Shown here: in pieces, positions 25,813 through 38,100 of the stretch | Position numbering within the stretch: position 1 is the first letter of the stretch | How the letters are laid out: each line of letters opens with the position of its first letter | NCBI GenBank assembly: GCA_001695595.3 | Contig: MBPM02000125.1 | Span: 62,001-126,000 of the forward strand | Origin: Plasmopara viticola | Taxonomy: Eukaryota; Oomycota; Peronosporomycetes; Peronosporales; Peronosporaceae | Length of the DNA: 64,000 bases | Direction of reading: 5' to 3' | Position numbers and translations under genes: made by a program | The notes under the pieces: generated by a model | Database searches by the model: none | Told to the model about the DNA's origin: nothing | The model's input: the letters and a program-made list of their open reading frames with translations, nothing else

Positions 25813-27892
25813 TTAAACTGGGCGAATGACCTTACGCTTTGAGTTTCTTTTCTTTTTGCTTTTTTCTTCCGCCGTTTTTACCTTAAAAGAGGCATCCCGA
25901 GGCTTCAATCGTATTCCATTGTCCCCGACTTCAGTGCTAGGTTTCTGCTTAATATCTGAACTTCTCAGTTTTTCTTCTTGTGCAATAATTGCAGACGTGC
26001 TTGTCTCTCCTAATCGAGCCTCATCCAAGTTGAATTCGACATCTCTTTTTCCTTCTTTCGCGCCGATTGGCGATTTCGAACTTTCATCGACCATCTGCAT
26101 TTTTTCTTTTTGGAGGACAACAGCCACGTTTATGACCGCAACTTCTTCATTCACAAGAGCATCAGCTACACTTTGCATCGCATCGTTTGTATGTCCAACT
26201 TCTTTACTCTTGTCGACTGCTGCCGCTTGATTTATTTTCTTGTCCACTTCGACTTCCACTAGAACATCCTTTAAAGCATCCAAGAAATCGTCGATTTTCG
26301 AATCTGAATCCTGTAAACTTTCCACAGCAGGATCAGGCGCCTTTTTCGTCTCAATGTCAGCGTGAGCCGTGTTTTCTTCGGTGACAGACGTTGCTTTAAC
26401 TTCTCTCGGTATCCCATCTGCCTCCTTTTTATTATTTTCCGATCCGATCGCAACTTCCATTTGTGTTACGCTATCCATCTTTGGAATGCCTTTTTTCACT
26501 TCAATCGACTTATAATCTCCACTGTTCCCCAAAGTTGACATTAATTCTTCAGAAAAATCGATTATGATCGCTTCAGCAGGCCCAACTGAATTCGCTATGT
26601 TGTCTGTTGCCTTCACTTTACCGTGATCTACTGTTTTTTCCTGTATATAAATCAATGTTGTCGCATTAATGTGCCTTTCATCGCGAGGCGACGGATCGGT
26701 TTTTACAAATCGAGAACTTAACGCCTGCGACACTGATCGCGACCACCCAGGTATGCTTTGAGTATCCTTCACACGAATGCGGACATCTTCAAAACACTGA
26801 AAATCTTGCGCCTTTAACGAATTAGGTGGGTCACGATAGCATGGGATATAATGATCCAACGACCTAAAAGTTACGGCTACGATGCCTGCTTCAAATGTGG
26901 ATATGAACTGCTTGTCGCACGCCTCGACGTTGGAGGTAGTAGCACATCCCCAATAAGCTACCCACGCAACACTCCCCCCTGGCTTCAAATATACGCCATC
27001 TAGCGCAACGAACAGCTCTTCATCTACCATTGCAAACGTCGGGTCAATCTGGGAAATTCTAGGTGTAGGAAAAGTGGCGTCGTACAGTCGGGTAGGCACA
27101 TCCACCAGAAAAATCACCGCCATCAATAACATGAGATACTTTGCCCATCGACGATGGTAATGCAGCAGCAACCACACATTAAGCAGCAAAAGCACCGCGT
27201 CAATACCCAAAGGCACGCACAACTCTTGCGCAACTAATCTTTCCCACTGTAGTAGTGCTAAATGACACGTGATTGCCGCGCTTTGCACCTCATCAGTTTT
27301 TGCGTTTATCTTCACTAGCGCATCGTTCAAGTTGTAAAAATCTGGTAGCTCTCGACAAATTGTCCAATACAGCATCACGAGTCCAAAAAGCATGAAAATT
27401 ACATTGACCAGAGCACAGCCGAAGAGTTCCTTGATGGAATGACATCCCAACGGCCAAAAACTGCCCGTAGCATAATTATGTCACGAAAGTCAGAAACATT
27501 CTCGCATTGCAAACACAACCATCTTACCCATAGCTTTTGTGCTTTAGAAACGGTGCGCAGAGGATCAACAGCGGAGCGAAGGCCGCGACCAAGAGCGACC
27601 AAAGCGTCGAATGAATAAAAGTGGGCGAATTAGAAACAAAAGCGTATTCGCTCTCTTCATCTCCGCTATCGCTGTCTGAATGCTCTCGCACGTACTGATC
27701 CAGGAAGTCCCTCCACTTGGGGTGGCGCTTGAGATTTTCCAGCCGTTCCTCGATGTACTCAGGTGAACCAACGTCTAGTGGCGGCAGCAGAGGGCTACTA
27801 TCCGGTGTCGACAGCGTTGTGCTGCTGTCACCACTAAAACTGTTGCAGCTTTCAGCATCCAATTCATCTGGTGCCCGCAGCCGCATTCGCAT
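25813..27892 (-). CDS. Four-helix membrane protein with long charged C-terminal tail, function unknown
   Basis: Exons 27892-27528 and 27460-25813 join across a 67-bp intron (TATGG/GTAAGATGG, GGGCAG/T) into a 670-aa frame. The N-terminus is Ser-rich and acidic (SDSDSGDEESE). Four hydrophobic spans follow: LWSLLVAAFAPLLILCAPFL in exon 1, then about VNVIFMLFGLVMLYW, IDAVLLLLNVWLLL and YLMLLMAVIFLVDV in exon 2. A Cys-containing region (GCATTSNVEACDK...YIPCYRD...DFQCFEDV) comes next and may form disulfides outside the cytosol. The last 300 residues are low-complexity, rich in Lys/Glu/Asp, and end in a basic run (KSKKKRNSKRKVIRPV). I recognise no family. It lies tail-to-tail with the zinc-finger gene, about 200 bp away. 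Confidence 0.8.
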
Positions 27893-28133
27893 TGTTTTGT
27901 CTCAATTAGTTTGACTATCATTCTCTTGATATTCTCAAAACTAGTACTACTTTACGTGTAACCAAAAACGTGTGGTTCACCTTGAGATACATAAATTGAG
28001 ACTCAATTTGGAAAATGTGAATGATAAATCACTGGTGCAAATCTAGACATTCGGTAAAATACGCTTTGATGCATAACATTTGACGTTTAGTGTGCGTCCA
28101 ACCCTCATTTGCGAAGGATTGAAAAAAGATGAA

Positions 28134-28595
28134 TCATAAGTTTGATGTCAAGCGCTTGCGGAAAGAGAGGTAGGCAAGTGGCAAGGAAGGCATTGCCGCC
28201 ATCGAGTTGATTGCATTCCGTTTCAAACTCTCGTGAGCTGTGCCTGTGAACAATCTATATACATCTTGAGCACAATGCTTCCGTTCACCGACAAGCACAG
28301 CGAGCATCATCTCATCATTAATCTCCCGACGATGCACGAGAGCTCAACGGCTCGCCTCATTCTCAATCTGCGTGAGAATTATTCTTTCCAGGCTTTTGGG
28401 CAACTGTAATTGTTCGAGAGGCTGCTTCCGTATCATGCGTGTCTGTCGCATTAAATTTCGGCCCTTATGGTCGATCAGCGTAAGAAACGTGTGGCTGTAT
28501 AAACTAAGTCTTTTATAAGGACGACCAAGCACGACTGGCTCACGGGCCTTCTTGCCGGCAGCGCGAGCTTTTTTTCTGCGGTACATGAATAGCAT
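28134..28595 (-). pseudogene. Unknown ORF interrupted by a single in-frame TGA
   Basis: From an ATG at 28595 the minus strand encodes 83 residues (MLFMYRRKKARAAGKKAREP...), meets TGA at 28344-28346, and then stays open in the same frame for about 69 more codons (ALVHRREINDEMMLAVLVGERKH...). The Lys/Arg-rich start is followed by an amphipathic region with no known motif. Codon use looks gene-like on both sides of the stop. I found no GT...AG pair that removes it. Likely a recently inactivated gene, or read-through or a sequencing error. Family not recognised. Confidence 0.4.
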
Positions 28596-28979
28596 AAACT
28601 TCCTACGGACGATTTAAGGCTTAGTAAAAACGTCTCAAAAATATTTTATTCGCATCAGCTTTGGAAAATTTAATGTGCAAACCGACTAACCGCGCGCGCA
28701 CGCCAAGCCTTTTGGCTATGGCCTTGAATGATTCGACGAAGCACAAGTGAAGCTTGGCTATGAATGGTGATAAAAATGCGTTTGTCGATTGGTTGATTAT
28801 ATTCGATAGGGAGAATGAAAAAAATATACACTTTTTAAATCAACCTACCTTGAGTGACAACTTTTCCACCAGAATGAACCTACGAAGTGAAATAACTATT
28901 GAAAAATAAAAGAAGAACAAAAAAATGTACCTAACTAACTTAAGAAAATATACTTTCATGCTGCGCATTACTAGTGGTG
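28596..28979. other. Spacer between the unknown ORF and the MULE remnant
   Basis: AT-rich, with no coding signal on either strand. It may contain the decayed 3' end of the MULE element, but no terminal inverted repeat was found. Confidence 0.4.
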
Positions 28980-30110
28980 CGCCGACGCTTGTTGTGTCCC
29001 ACTTGACCATAGCTGCCGCATTGATAAACATTTTTTGGCGCGTCAACTTTTAATGTAGCATGCTGTGATTTGGTTCGCTTCTTTTGGGTCGACCTTTTTT
29101 CTTGGACGGATTTGGTGGAAGATGCTCACTCTTCACCAGTTCACTTTTAGTGGGAAATGGCTTCACTTCGAGTGTTTAATCATAGGCGAGTAGATACGTT
29201 TTGGTTGACCACATATCCCCAAAAACGATTTTGCATGTGACAGAGAATTTGAGAATTTGAGTGCTGCTATGAGGTGTCGACATGAAGCATTACACAAACG
29301 CATGTGCAGGTACACTGGTACTGTTTACCTCAACAGCATACTCCATTGGCTTGTTTGTACAAACTCAAACCGACACAACAAGCGATGTAGTTGAACTTGG
29401 ACATACTTGTATTATTTCCTCGTACAATCGTAACATTGAAGTGATGCAACTAGCAGCCTAAGACGTAATCTTACCCCATTGTTTGGTCTGTCCAGCAAAT
29501 TCGAGCCACTTCGTACCGACATAGCTTTCAATTGCCATCATACGATCCAAGATCGGCATTTTCACGGATATTTTCAGCGCGTTGTTCGTAGTTCGACGTT
29601 ATTGAAAGTAAAAATTCCATATCGTGAGCATAGACTATGGTCAATGAATTACTTCCCGTAGCCGACGTCAGCCAGTCATTAAAGTGCCTCGCGTTTTAGC
29701 TGCATCAGGTCTATTTTTTTGGCTTCGTACGATTGCCTGGTCAGTGTACGTGCTAAGCCCCATACATGCTTTTTAACGTCTTGTTTCTAAACTTGATTGA
29801 AGTCCTTCATAAGGTGACGTAAGCAAAAGAAATGTGGTATCTCTTTGCCATATCCTTTCATTACTGGCACTAATCCCTTGTCACGATCAGATATTATGAA
29901 GGCTGGAAGTACAGGTAAATGCTGGAACAGGAAGTTGATGAACACGCTCAATTTTAGTTCCAGTGCTGACGAATGTGACTGCAACAATCTGAATCGCATT
30001 GTTGCCTTTATTGAAATACGCCACAAACAGCTCACCTCTAACTTTGTTCTCGAAAAAAATGCCATTCGTTACCCGAAAGACTATATATTTTTATGTACGT
30101 ACGGCTTCTA
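28980..30110 (-). pseudogene. Decayed MULE (Mutator-like) transposase
   Basis: Minus-strand reading. Around 30040-29950 is VAYFNKGNNAIQIVAVTFVS, the block before the catalytic centre. After a frameshift comes FLFQHLPVLPAFIISDRDKG and then EIPHFFCLRHLMKDF, which is the MULE signature (ISDR-x-KGL, then a C-x2-H-L motif). About 700 bases further on, 29130-28990 encodes PPNPSKKKGRPKRSE and, in another frame, VYQCGSYGQVGHNKRRR, a degraded CCHC zinc knuckle (second Cys is Tyr) as found at MULE C-termini. Frameshifts and stops throughout show it is dead. No terminal inverted repeats were identified. Confidence 0.65.
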
Positions 30111-30381
30111 TGTGCAAGATGTTATTTCATCCTGTCCCAGGCACCATGCTTCCATTTATTAGTTTCTGTTCGAGATATACTAGTGCGCAGAAAAAAACGT
30201 TTCTTGAAACATCGTGCGAATGGCAGTCTTCTTCTGAACAATATCACGTCCAAAGCAATGCTCAGAATTAGCAGATATCGGTTACCTACATATTTGGGGG
30301 TGATTGGTGAGGACAAAGATAGGCGCCCGGCAAATATATAGTACTTTACTCATTCATATAAACATCATGTATCTAAGATAG

Positions 30382-33300
30382 CTACGATCGGTTTGATACT
30401 GTTGAAGGGAACGCAATCTCGCACGAGTTCACCATTTTAGCAAATCGAAGGGAATTCAGTGTCTCATCACGATGCTCGCCTAGAGGTGAGAGATTGCAAA
30501 TCATAAGTGTTTTGCTATCTCCACCAAGCGAGGCACTTAAAAAATGTGTAAGCTTCGAGTCGCGAAAGGGAACGTGTGTCGACTGGGTAGGTAGTGAAAA
30601 TGTAGGTCAGTCAGTCTGATGAAGCGCAAAGTAAGAAAAAGGCGCGACACACCTTTTTCGCGAGAGCGCAAATTACATTGCCTAACGCCGAAAGACTTTT
30701 GTTGATTGATGTTGATTCCTTCAAAAGCTCTTTGCTGGTGTCACTTCCTGATTTTGACAATCGTTCGGATCCCTGCAACTCATTATAAGTTAAAAAACGG
30801 CAAAAACATTGCGGTATAGTGCAAAGATAAAATGTACCGCTAAGTCGACAAGGTTGATGACCCCAGTGCGTTTTTCTCCAGTCAAAGCGTTTACGCCGTT
30901 TAGTCTAAAATTTTATTAAAGGACAGCATCATGTGCAAGCTAAATGTAAACATTTGCAAGTAACGCGTACCTGAACGTGATGACGCAGTGGCTGCGCGAA
31001 GACCGGTCGTTCATTTTTGTGTATTTAGTAGACCTCTTCGTCATTGCTCCCTGCAGCAGGTCCCACGCCTCCTGGTCATTATTTACTCTGTGGATACATG
31101 AATTAATCACGACAATCTTGCCCTCGCTATCTAGGCGGAGATCGATCTTATCGGTAGACTGACGAAGTCAAATGAAATAAGCGTCAGCATTCTAGTGTGT
31201 GCACCAGAACTATAGCCACTGAACGTACTTCAGCAGGTGCAAGTAGGTCACGAAATGTTTCGTTATATATCTCAACCAATTCGAGGCTGGCAGAATATTC
31301 CCACCCGCTTGTCCGTAAGTCACTCATACCAGTAAATGTATGAGAAATTGCTCGACCAACAATTCCCGTGTCTGGTGATGACATCGCCAACTTGATATTA
31401 GCGGCCCCTTCTTTGCCCTGCATGGTGTAAGTTTTACCGGATCTGTTTGCCGCAAAAGTCAGAAAATAATCTCCAAAACGAAAAGTACGATGCTTACCCA
31501 GTTTGTCCGTAAGCAAAAATGCACACGTTGAATCCATCAAGAGCAGACTGGATCAGCGCAGACACTTCTAAAAAGATATCTTCTTGCGTGCAGCTGCTGC
31601 CGAAAACTAGATCGAAGTCAAAGGTATACTTCTTAATGACACTCTTCGATCCATTCTGGCCATAACCGACATGGGACTTCGGATTCGCGCTAAGCTCAAT
31701 CTGTCGTCGTTCACTGCGGTAGTCAGGAAAAGCAAAAATCTGCACATTTATTAGCATAATGCACATCACAAACGCCACAAGATGGCAATGTGTACCTCTT
31801 CGCCCCTTGAGCTCGCAAATTCGTGCTGCAGAAAGGGACGAACACGACAGAAGACACGAATGTTGCCTTTCAATTCCATCACCTGCGAGTTAAATATCAA
31901 CTACTTGCAGCTTTTGCCTATGCAAGCTACAATACACATACCTTATTATGAAGGCTTCGTCGATTTGCTTCGGAATCATACACTCGATGCTCCAAATAAG
32001 CAGCGCGCTCTAGGAATAACCCTCGCGCGGCTTGTGCCTCACTTTCCCTCTCCTTTAGCTTCTCCTCGAGCTCATCCGCATGCAACAAACAGCGTCGAAG
32101 TTTTTCTCTTGTTCGAGACATTTCCTTTTCTATTCGTGCCTTCTTATCACTAAGCACACTTAATTCCAGTCGCAAAGCCTTCAAGTCACTTTCCAGTTGT
32201 TTGATTTGTGCCTGAGAAATGCTGGCATCCTGGCGTTGGCTTTCGATCGTCAAAAGAGCTTTTTTCTCATTCTCTGCAATCTGATGTAAGGATAACGTCA
32301 AAGTTTCGTTTTCCTTTCGCAGTTGCTCGCATTCGGCCAAAGTTTTTGCTGACTTTACGCCATTGTCAGAAGACAAAAGCTTTTTCTTTTCCTCCACCCA
32401 CTGAGCGTGTAGCGCGGTAATTTGCTTTTCAGCTCGATCGAGTCCTTCGGACAGTGCTGACCGCGCAGCCTCGCACCTCTCGTACAACACCTGCACTTCC
32501 TTAAGTTGAGCAATCACTTTTGATTCACGCTCAAGTGCTTCCTGCTTCTCAAGTCGAGCAGCCTCCAGCTCAATTTCCAAGCCAGAAAATTCATCAGGAG
32601 ATCGCAAACTTGTGCTTACATCGCTTGAGGTAAGGCCTTGCGAAATCTTTAGCTCGTTGATGACCTGTTCTGACCGGTCCCGTTCTTTGTGCAAACTATT
32701 GATAAGAGTATCACGCTCATTTAGCTGCATCACTAGTCCAGTAACTTCGCGACACAGCGCTTGGATCCTTTTCTCCTGCTGGTAATCCGCAGGCTCGTAA
32801 AGATACTGCTGCCACATTCCAACTTGTAACCAATAATATACTTCGGAGCTATCCATACCACGCACCTGATTCTCTCCCTTCATATTGATTATCTGCGTCT
32901 GAGTCCTAATGGTGGACCTCAAGTACTCAAGATCCGACTGCTTCTCGTTCCGTTCGCGCTCCAATGATGCTGCATGCTTTAAAAGTGCCACTGCGTGCTC
33001 GTACGTGTCTATATACCTCTGTGAACCAGCAATTCCACTATCAGCTATCCACTTGGCACCTCGATTTCATTCCTACCTTCTTGTACATGTACGCCTTCTC
33101 TCTATCCGACTTTTCGTTAAGATCTTTCTCCTCCTCTTCAGGAGCTCGACTCATCAGAAACTCGACGGAAGCTGACACCGGTGAATCTTCTTTAAACAAT
33201 TGTTCTGGTGAGTAGCTCGCTCGATTGAAGCTCTGAAATGGCGAACGACTTGTCGGCTTGTGACGCAGCGGTGATAGGCTCATGGAAAGTGACTTTGGAT

Positions 33301-33562
33301 CGATAAATTCGGCGCTTAGCTCGCTGCTACGGTCGCTACCCTCTGTCTGATTGTCGAGAACAAAGTCGTCAAACACTTTGACGGGTCGCTCGATTGGACG
33401 CGGTACAGAGCGAAGGCCCGACGCGCTGGTCGTTTGCGAGCTAAAGGGTCGCCGCGCACCCATTGAGCGACACTGCCAATTACGCTCTTTAGCTTCAGGC
33501 GTCGCTAGAGCGGCAGATAGGTTCAGCTCGCGGCCACTGTCTGCCTGGTAATCCGAGTCCAT
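30382..33562 (-). CDS. Kinesin-14 family motor (C-terminal motor, nine exons)
   Basis: Nine exons join in frame with GT...AG introns of about 50-70 bp: 33562-33077, 33018-31942, 31882-31796, 31739-31498, 31442-31229, 31158-30971, 30904-30838, 30772-30653 and 30582-30382, giving 893 aa. Residues 1-160 are a Ser/Pro-rich tail, about 165-520 a long coiled coil, and from about 522 the motor: [28 protein letters not shown] (P-loop assembled across an intron), [19 protein letters not shown] (switch I), [14 protein letters not shown] (switch II, also across an intron), [11 protein letters not shown] and [14 protein letters not shown]. The motor lies at the C-terminus after a neck of the kinesin-14 type, so minus-end-directed spindle or microtubule-organising activity is expected (family knowledge). 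The last four exons are short and easy to miss, but all three nucleotide motifs are intact. The start is the ATG nearest the Rab GDI gene; a small upstream exon is possible. Confidence 0.9.
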
Positions 33563-33730
33563 CGTACCGTTTCCGCTTTCCAAAGGTTTGGGACGAATTG
33601 GTTTCCTATCAAAACAGCCTGGGTTCAGTATGGGAAAATGAGAAGCAATATAGAAGGAACAAACAAGCAAGGTTTTTCATATTTATGGATACCACTTCAA
33701 ATGCTAGCTCTTGAGCCCTTAAACTCGACC

Positions 33731-35119
33731 TTACTGATCGACGTCAGTCGAGTCGGCATTGATGTTCATGTCGAGTTCCTCACCTGTAATGCGCTTGTAC
33801 AGGTCCAACACATCCTCCGACGTAGTCTCAAAGTGGCTGGTCGGATCGTACGAAGAACTTATGTAACAGTTGTCTTCCGCGCCTTTACCCACAGGTTCAA
33901 ACATGTCCGTGATGGCGTCGAAACGCTCCAAATACGGGCCTAATAGCTTCACTCCAGGATCCAGCTCCTGCAAAGGCACCGACGTCTCGGCGAGCGTGCT
34001 TACGATGGCAATGTAAATACCCTGTGGCGCGACGCAGTGAGCAGAAGACACCATGGCAACGTAAATATCGTTGGTGCGGTCAGCCTGGGCAGCTGGAATA
34101 ATGATCTGCAGCGACTCGGCGTCGTTCGAGTTAGGGATCGGGTGATTTAAAATGAAGATGGAGCGAACAGCCACGCCAGTCTTGCGCACTTTTTGCTCCG
34201 GGAAGTATGATGGGTCGCCAATGACCAATTTAGCTTTGGCCACCTCGTTGTCGCACTTGATGCCCCAGGCCTTGCCGTCCTTGTCAGTCATGATCTCGTC
34301 CACTGCGCGGTTCAGCATAAACGTGCCACCATTAATGGCACAAAGGCGCGAGAAACTCTCGGGCAGGCCGCCCAAACCGTACAAAGGATAGATGTACGGG
34401 GACTTGCCGTAGCGCTCCAGTGAATACGCGTACAATTTAATTGCACGTACAGTCTCAATGGCGGGACGCTTGTGGTACGACTCGTCGCGCATAAGAGCCA
34501 TAGCGTGGCCCATGAAGCTCTGAGTATTAGCATCCACACCATACTTTTCAAAAAGGTCACTCATTGGTTGCTTGAAAAGGTCCATGCCCTCGTACGTCTT
34601 CGGGTCGTCCTCCTCGTAGTTGTAAATGTACATGATGAGTTTGCGGAATTTGCGCTTTTCGAACATGCCCATAAGCGATGAGCGCAGCGCCTCCTCACCC
34701 GTGGCGGGAACCTTATAGGTACGACCAGCCTTGACAACGTAGCTGCCGTCTACGTTTTTAAACTCGAGGTAGCGTGTCACTTTTGTGTGCAGTAACATCT
34801 TGACAAGCTTGCCGCATGCCATTATGAACTTGGGCACGAGGTCCACATTGTAGTCGCGATCGGCGCCCAGGTCGGTACGTGGTTCTTGATCGGGTTTAAA
34901 CTTCTTGTATAGGTTTGTGAGATTGGGCGATGCACACTCGCCACCGTAGTATGCGTTTCGATCCACCACCAGCACCTTTTTGCCGTTGACCGCAAGTAAA
35001 CCGCTCAAAATGCACTCTTTCAATCCCGTACCTAGTACAATAACATCATACTCACCGTCTGCTAGCGATTCCGTGCCTTGGGGAAGCCATGCGAAGTCCA
35101 ATTTGCTTTCCTCCGCCAT
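33731..35119 (-). CDS. GDI: Rab GDP-dissociation inhibitor
   Basis: A single uninterrupted frame of 462 aa. The N-terminal nucleotide-fold signature is intact (YDVIVLGTGLKECILSG, then KKVLVVDRNAYYGGECAS). The Rab-binding region (DLVPKFIMACGKLVKMLL), YIYPLYGLGGLPE and the C-terminal DNCYISSSYDPTSHFE block follow, as in eukaryotic GDI; length matches the family (about 440-460 aa). It extracts prenylated GDP-bound Rab GTPases from membranes and recycles them through the cytosol. GDI resembles Rab escort protein (REP) but lacks REP's insertions, so GDI is the better call. It is intronless, unlike its neighbours, and the kinesin-14 gene begins 170 bp downstream on the same strand. Confidence 0.96.
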   Translation of the reverse strand: MAEESKLDFAWLPQGTESLADGEYDVIVLGTGLKECILSGLLAVNGKKVLVVDRNAYYGGECASPNLTNLYKKFKPDQEPRTDLGADRDYNVDLVPKFIMACGKLVKMLLHTKVTRYLEFKNVDGSYVVKAGRTYKVPATGEEALRSSLMGMFEKRKFRKLIMYIYNYEEDDPKTYEGMDLFKQPMSDLFEKYGVDANTQSFMGHAMALMRDESYHKRPAIETVRAIKLYAYSLERYGKSPYIYPLYGLGGLPESFSRLCAINGGTFMLNRAVDEIMTDKDGKAWGIKCDNEVAKAKLVIGDPSYFPEQKVRKTGVAVRSIFILNHPIPNSNDAESLQIIIPAAQADRTNDIYVAMVSSAHCVAPQGIYIAIVSTLAETSVPLQELDPGVKLLGPYLERFDAITDMFEPVGKGAEDNCYISSSYDPTSHFETTSEDVLDLYKRITGEELDMNINADSTDVDQ

Positions 35120-38100
35120 CGTAAAGTGTCAGTGTCGCTCTTTCTCTCGGAGGGGGGGGCAGGATCCTGTACGAAACCGATTATGCAAATGTAAAATCGG
35201 TAAGATTTGATAACCTCTCTTATCAACTGACCTATCGAGCCCTCCTGGCACTCAACATTTTTGGAGGGGTAAATGTTGGCAGACTAAGTACCAGAAATTT
35301 TCAGATTCTCGCAGTGCTAAAACCAACACAAAAATGGGTGCTTGGAAGCCGTATACACCGAATAGTAGACTTGCAACAAGCCGTTACATATAATAATTTC
35401 TCTTTTTGTGGTAACAGCTACTTTCCTGTCAATAAAAGCCTCAACAAAGTGGTGGCTCCTTGGCTCGACAGCAACCCTGGTATTTCTACGTATACGCATA
35501 CTAAAATGCTGTGTGATTCACTCACCGGGTGGTCTACTCACTCTTTGGGCAGCAGGTCCGACGAGAAATAGAAAGACACATTAACACGACCGATGTAGGC
35601 GCTCATCTGATTTGCACGCTGCGAGGTCTCTCTGAAGGCCACGTTTTGCGTGGCGAATATGGATAGTATTGGTATGAATGGAGCTACCGTTTTTACGCGA
35701 CCTAACAGCGGCTAAGCGCGTGCTTATAAAAAATTATTCTAGGATTTCTTTAAGCGTACTCAAACTTCCTATGAACTTAAATCAATTCCGGTTTAGTCTC
35801 GATTTAGAAAAGCAGCGATGATATTTAAAGCTGGTTTAGGGGACAGGCTCTTGCCAACGACGAAATCCCGATCATTTGTGAATCATTTGAAGCCGATTGT
35901 GTCAGCAACCCAGTCCCTATGATCCTCTACCTCGGTTCTTGTAGCAGATATTTTAATAAGACCGAAAGGCAGGTCATGGTGATCCGATCGTCTCGGACAA
36001 GGAAGTTCAATTCCACATATAGCCAATAGGCTGTCAGTCTTGCCAATCATATACATTTCAGCCCACATGACAACAGACGATGTTCGTGAAACGCTTCGAA
36101 ACAATTGTTCTCTGTCTGTACAAATTAGATACAGCCGACAGACGTCAGACACATTAAGAAACTTATCCTCTCGACCAAAAAAGGTAGGCCCCTCGCAGGA
36201 GATTTTCTCACTAAATTCAATCAGAGCGATCCTCGGTCAATGCTCCTACACTTCAAGCGAGTGCCTCAGTACAAAGTCAATGAAGGCGCGGCTTTTGTCG
36301 GACTAGCTGCGTTCCACATGTCGAGCTCCTAAAAATCACAGGGCTTTACAACTTTCAAAATAGGACACCCGATATGATTTGTTCACGGGGAGCACCGAAT
36401 TTCTTTTCGCCTCTTTCTGTTAGCACCGCTAAGACATAGTGACGCAGCAACTAAAAATTCTCGAATTGAACTTGCCTGGGTTCATCGTGCTTATAATATA
36501 TACAATTGTATTGCAGGGCTCAATATTTAACAATGTAATAAAAGCCTTGAGCAATTACGACAAACAACTATCAAAAGCTACAAATCCTGAGATTTTGCTC
36601 TCATTACTTATTTAATATCATTTCATTATCGCAAATCACTGTCGAGATACAAGAGTTCGAAAAAGGTACAAGCAAGCGTAAATAGATTGCCTAGCAACGA
36701 AAATGGACACACGGAGTGCATCTCTGTAGCCTACAATCGGAGATATAACATCAAGCCGCACAGCAACCATGGCCCTCCGTTATACAATACAACTTCGATT
36801 TGTTTACTTGTTGGCCTACCTCACTATATTGTCCAATCGCCTCGAAAACTACAGTGTTTCGCTCAGCGAGCTGTTGACCAAATCTGTACGAATGTGTTTT
36901 TGTGGCTTCCAATGCTCAGCATCAAGCTAACATTTTAAAGGAGCAATTGTTAGGCCTTGCCGTGGCGTCAGATCAACAAAAATGCACTTCAATCTCCATG
37001 AACTTCCTGACAAACCCATCAGCAGTTGAAACAACGACATTCGATCCGAACTGTCGGTGCTCCAGGGTTAAAAATTCGCCAGAATATTAATTGATATACA
37101 GCTGCAGCCATGTAGAAATCAGCGCACAAAGCAACATTCTACGCAAGAATGCCTCGCCATCATTGCCTCGCTATCCCGTCTATGACAAGCTTAGATTGAC
37201 TCGCTAGCCGTAGCGGTAGAATTTAAGCGTGCTCGATATGCGATTACATTCACTATATTCCAAATTGTCCTGCCAAAGCAGTTGCGGTCGACAAAAAGTT
37301 TAAGGGTAAGGGTGGCCTAAATTACCTTCGCAGCTGATTGATAATCCATCTCAAATGTTTTTTGCAGACACAATCTCAAAAAGATCTTGGTTTCTCTGTC
37401 GCAATACAGTCTTTCTGTAAGTGATAAGGTGATGGTGGTAACGATCAGTAATCCGATTGACACTGGGTCTTCATTTTTTCCGATGATGTTTTTACGATCG
37501 TTTGCTCTTCTTGGACGAGAAAGTCTTCGGTCTGACCCTCAGTGGTGCTAAGTACACGACCACTTTTACCTCAGCAAAGCTTGCATTTGTCAGCGGTCAA
37601 TTTTTTGACGGAGGATCTTCTTGATTTCTTTCCCACGACTTGACTTACGCGCGCAAGCCGTAGAAACATGGTGACAAATTCGATTGCAGCAACTCCACTG
37701 TGCAACATTCTTCTTTTATCGGCTATTCGCGTCTCGACAATAGTTTTTGTTTTGCCGTTTCTTACATTAATGCTATGATTTTAGGAGAAAGGATCAGATG
37801 CTTAAACAAATGCTCGGGAATGCTTTTCTTTAAGACATGCCAATAACTGGTTGCTCTTCAAAAGGAGAGTTTCGTTAAGCTCACGTACTTTATTATCAGC
37901 ATGTGGGAAATGGCATCTCAGTGTTTTTTGGATCAGCGTCAACTTGGTCCGCATCAAAGATTTTTTAAGGGTTGGAGAAAGCGTCGATACACTGGAAGCG
38001 GGCGTCAGATAAATCTTCCTGAAAAATCCTGGGAGGCACGATTCGTGAGCAACGTAGCTTAGGCTAAATTTATGCGGCAAGAAGATGCCAAAATTTAGCT

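Noticed and set aside
29120..29145. GCTCACTCTTCACC resembling the oomycete initiator (GCTCATT-type) core promoter
   Set aside because: It falls inside the MULE remnant on the strand opposite to any gene; the match is partial and likely by chance.
31184..31540. Truncated kinesin fragment that seems to end within the motor
   Set aside because: GT...AG introns connect it to further exons down to 30382, so it is part of a complete kinesin-14 gene.
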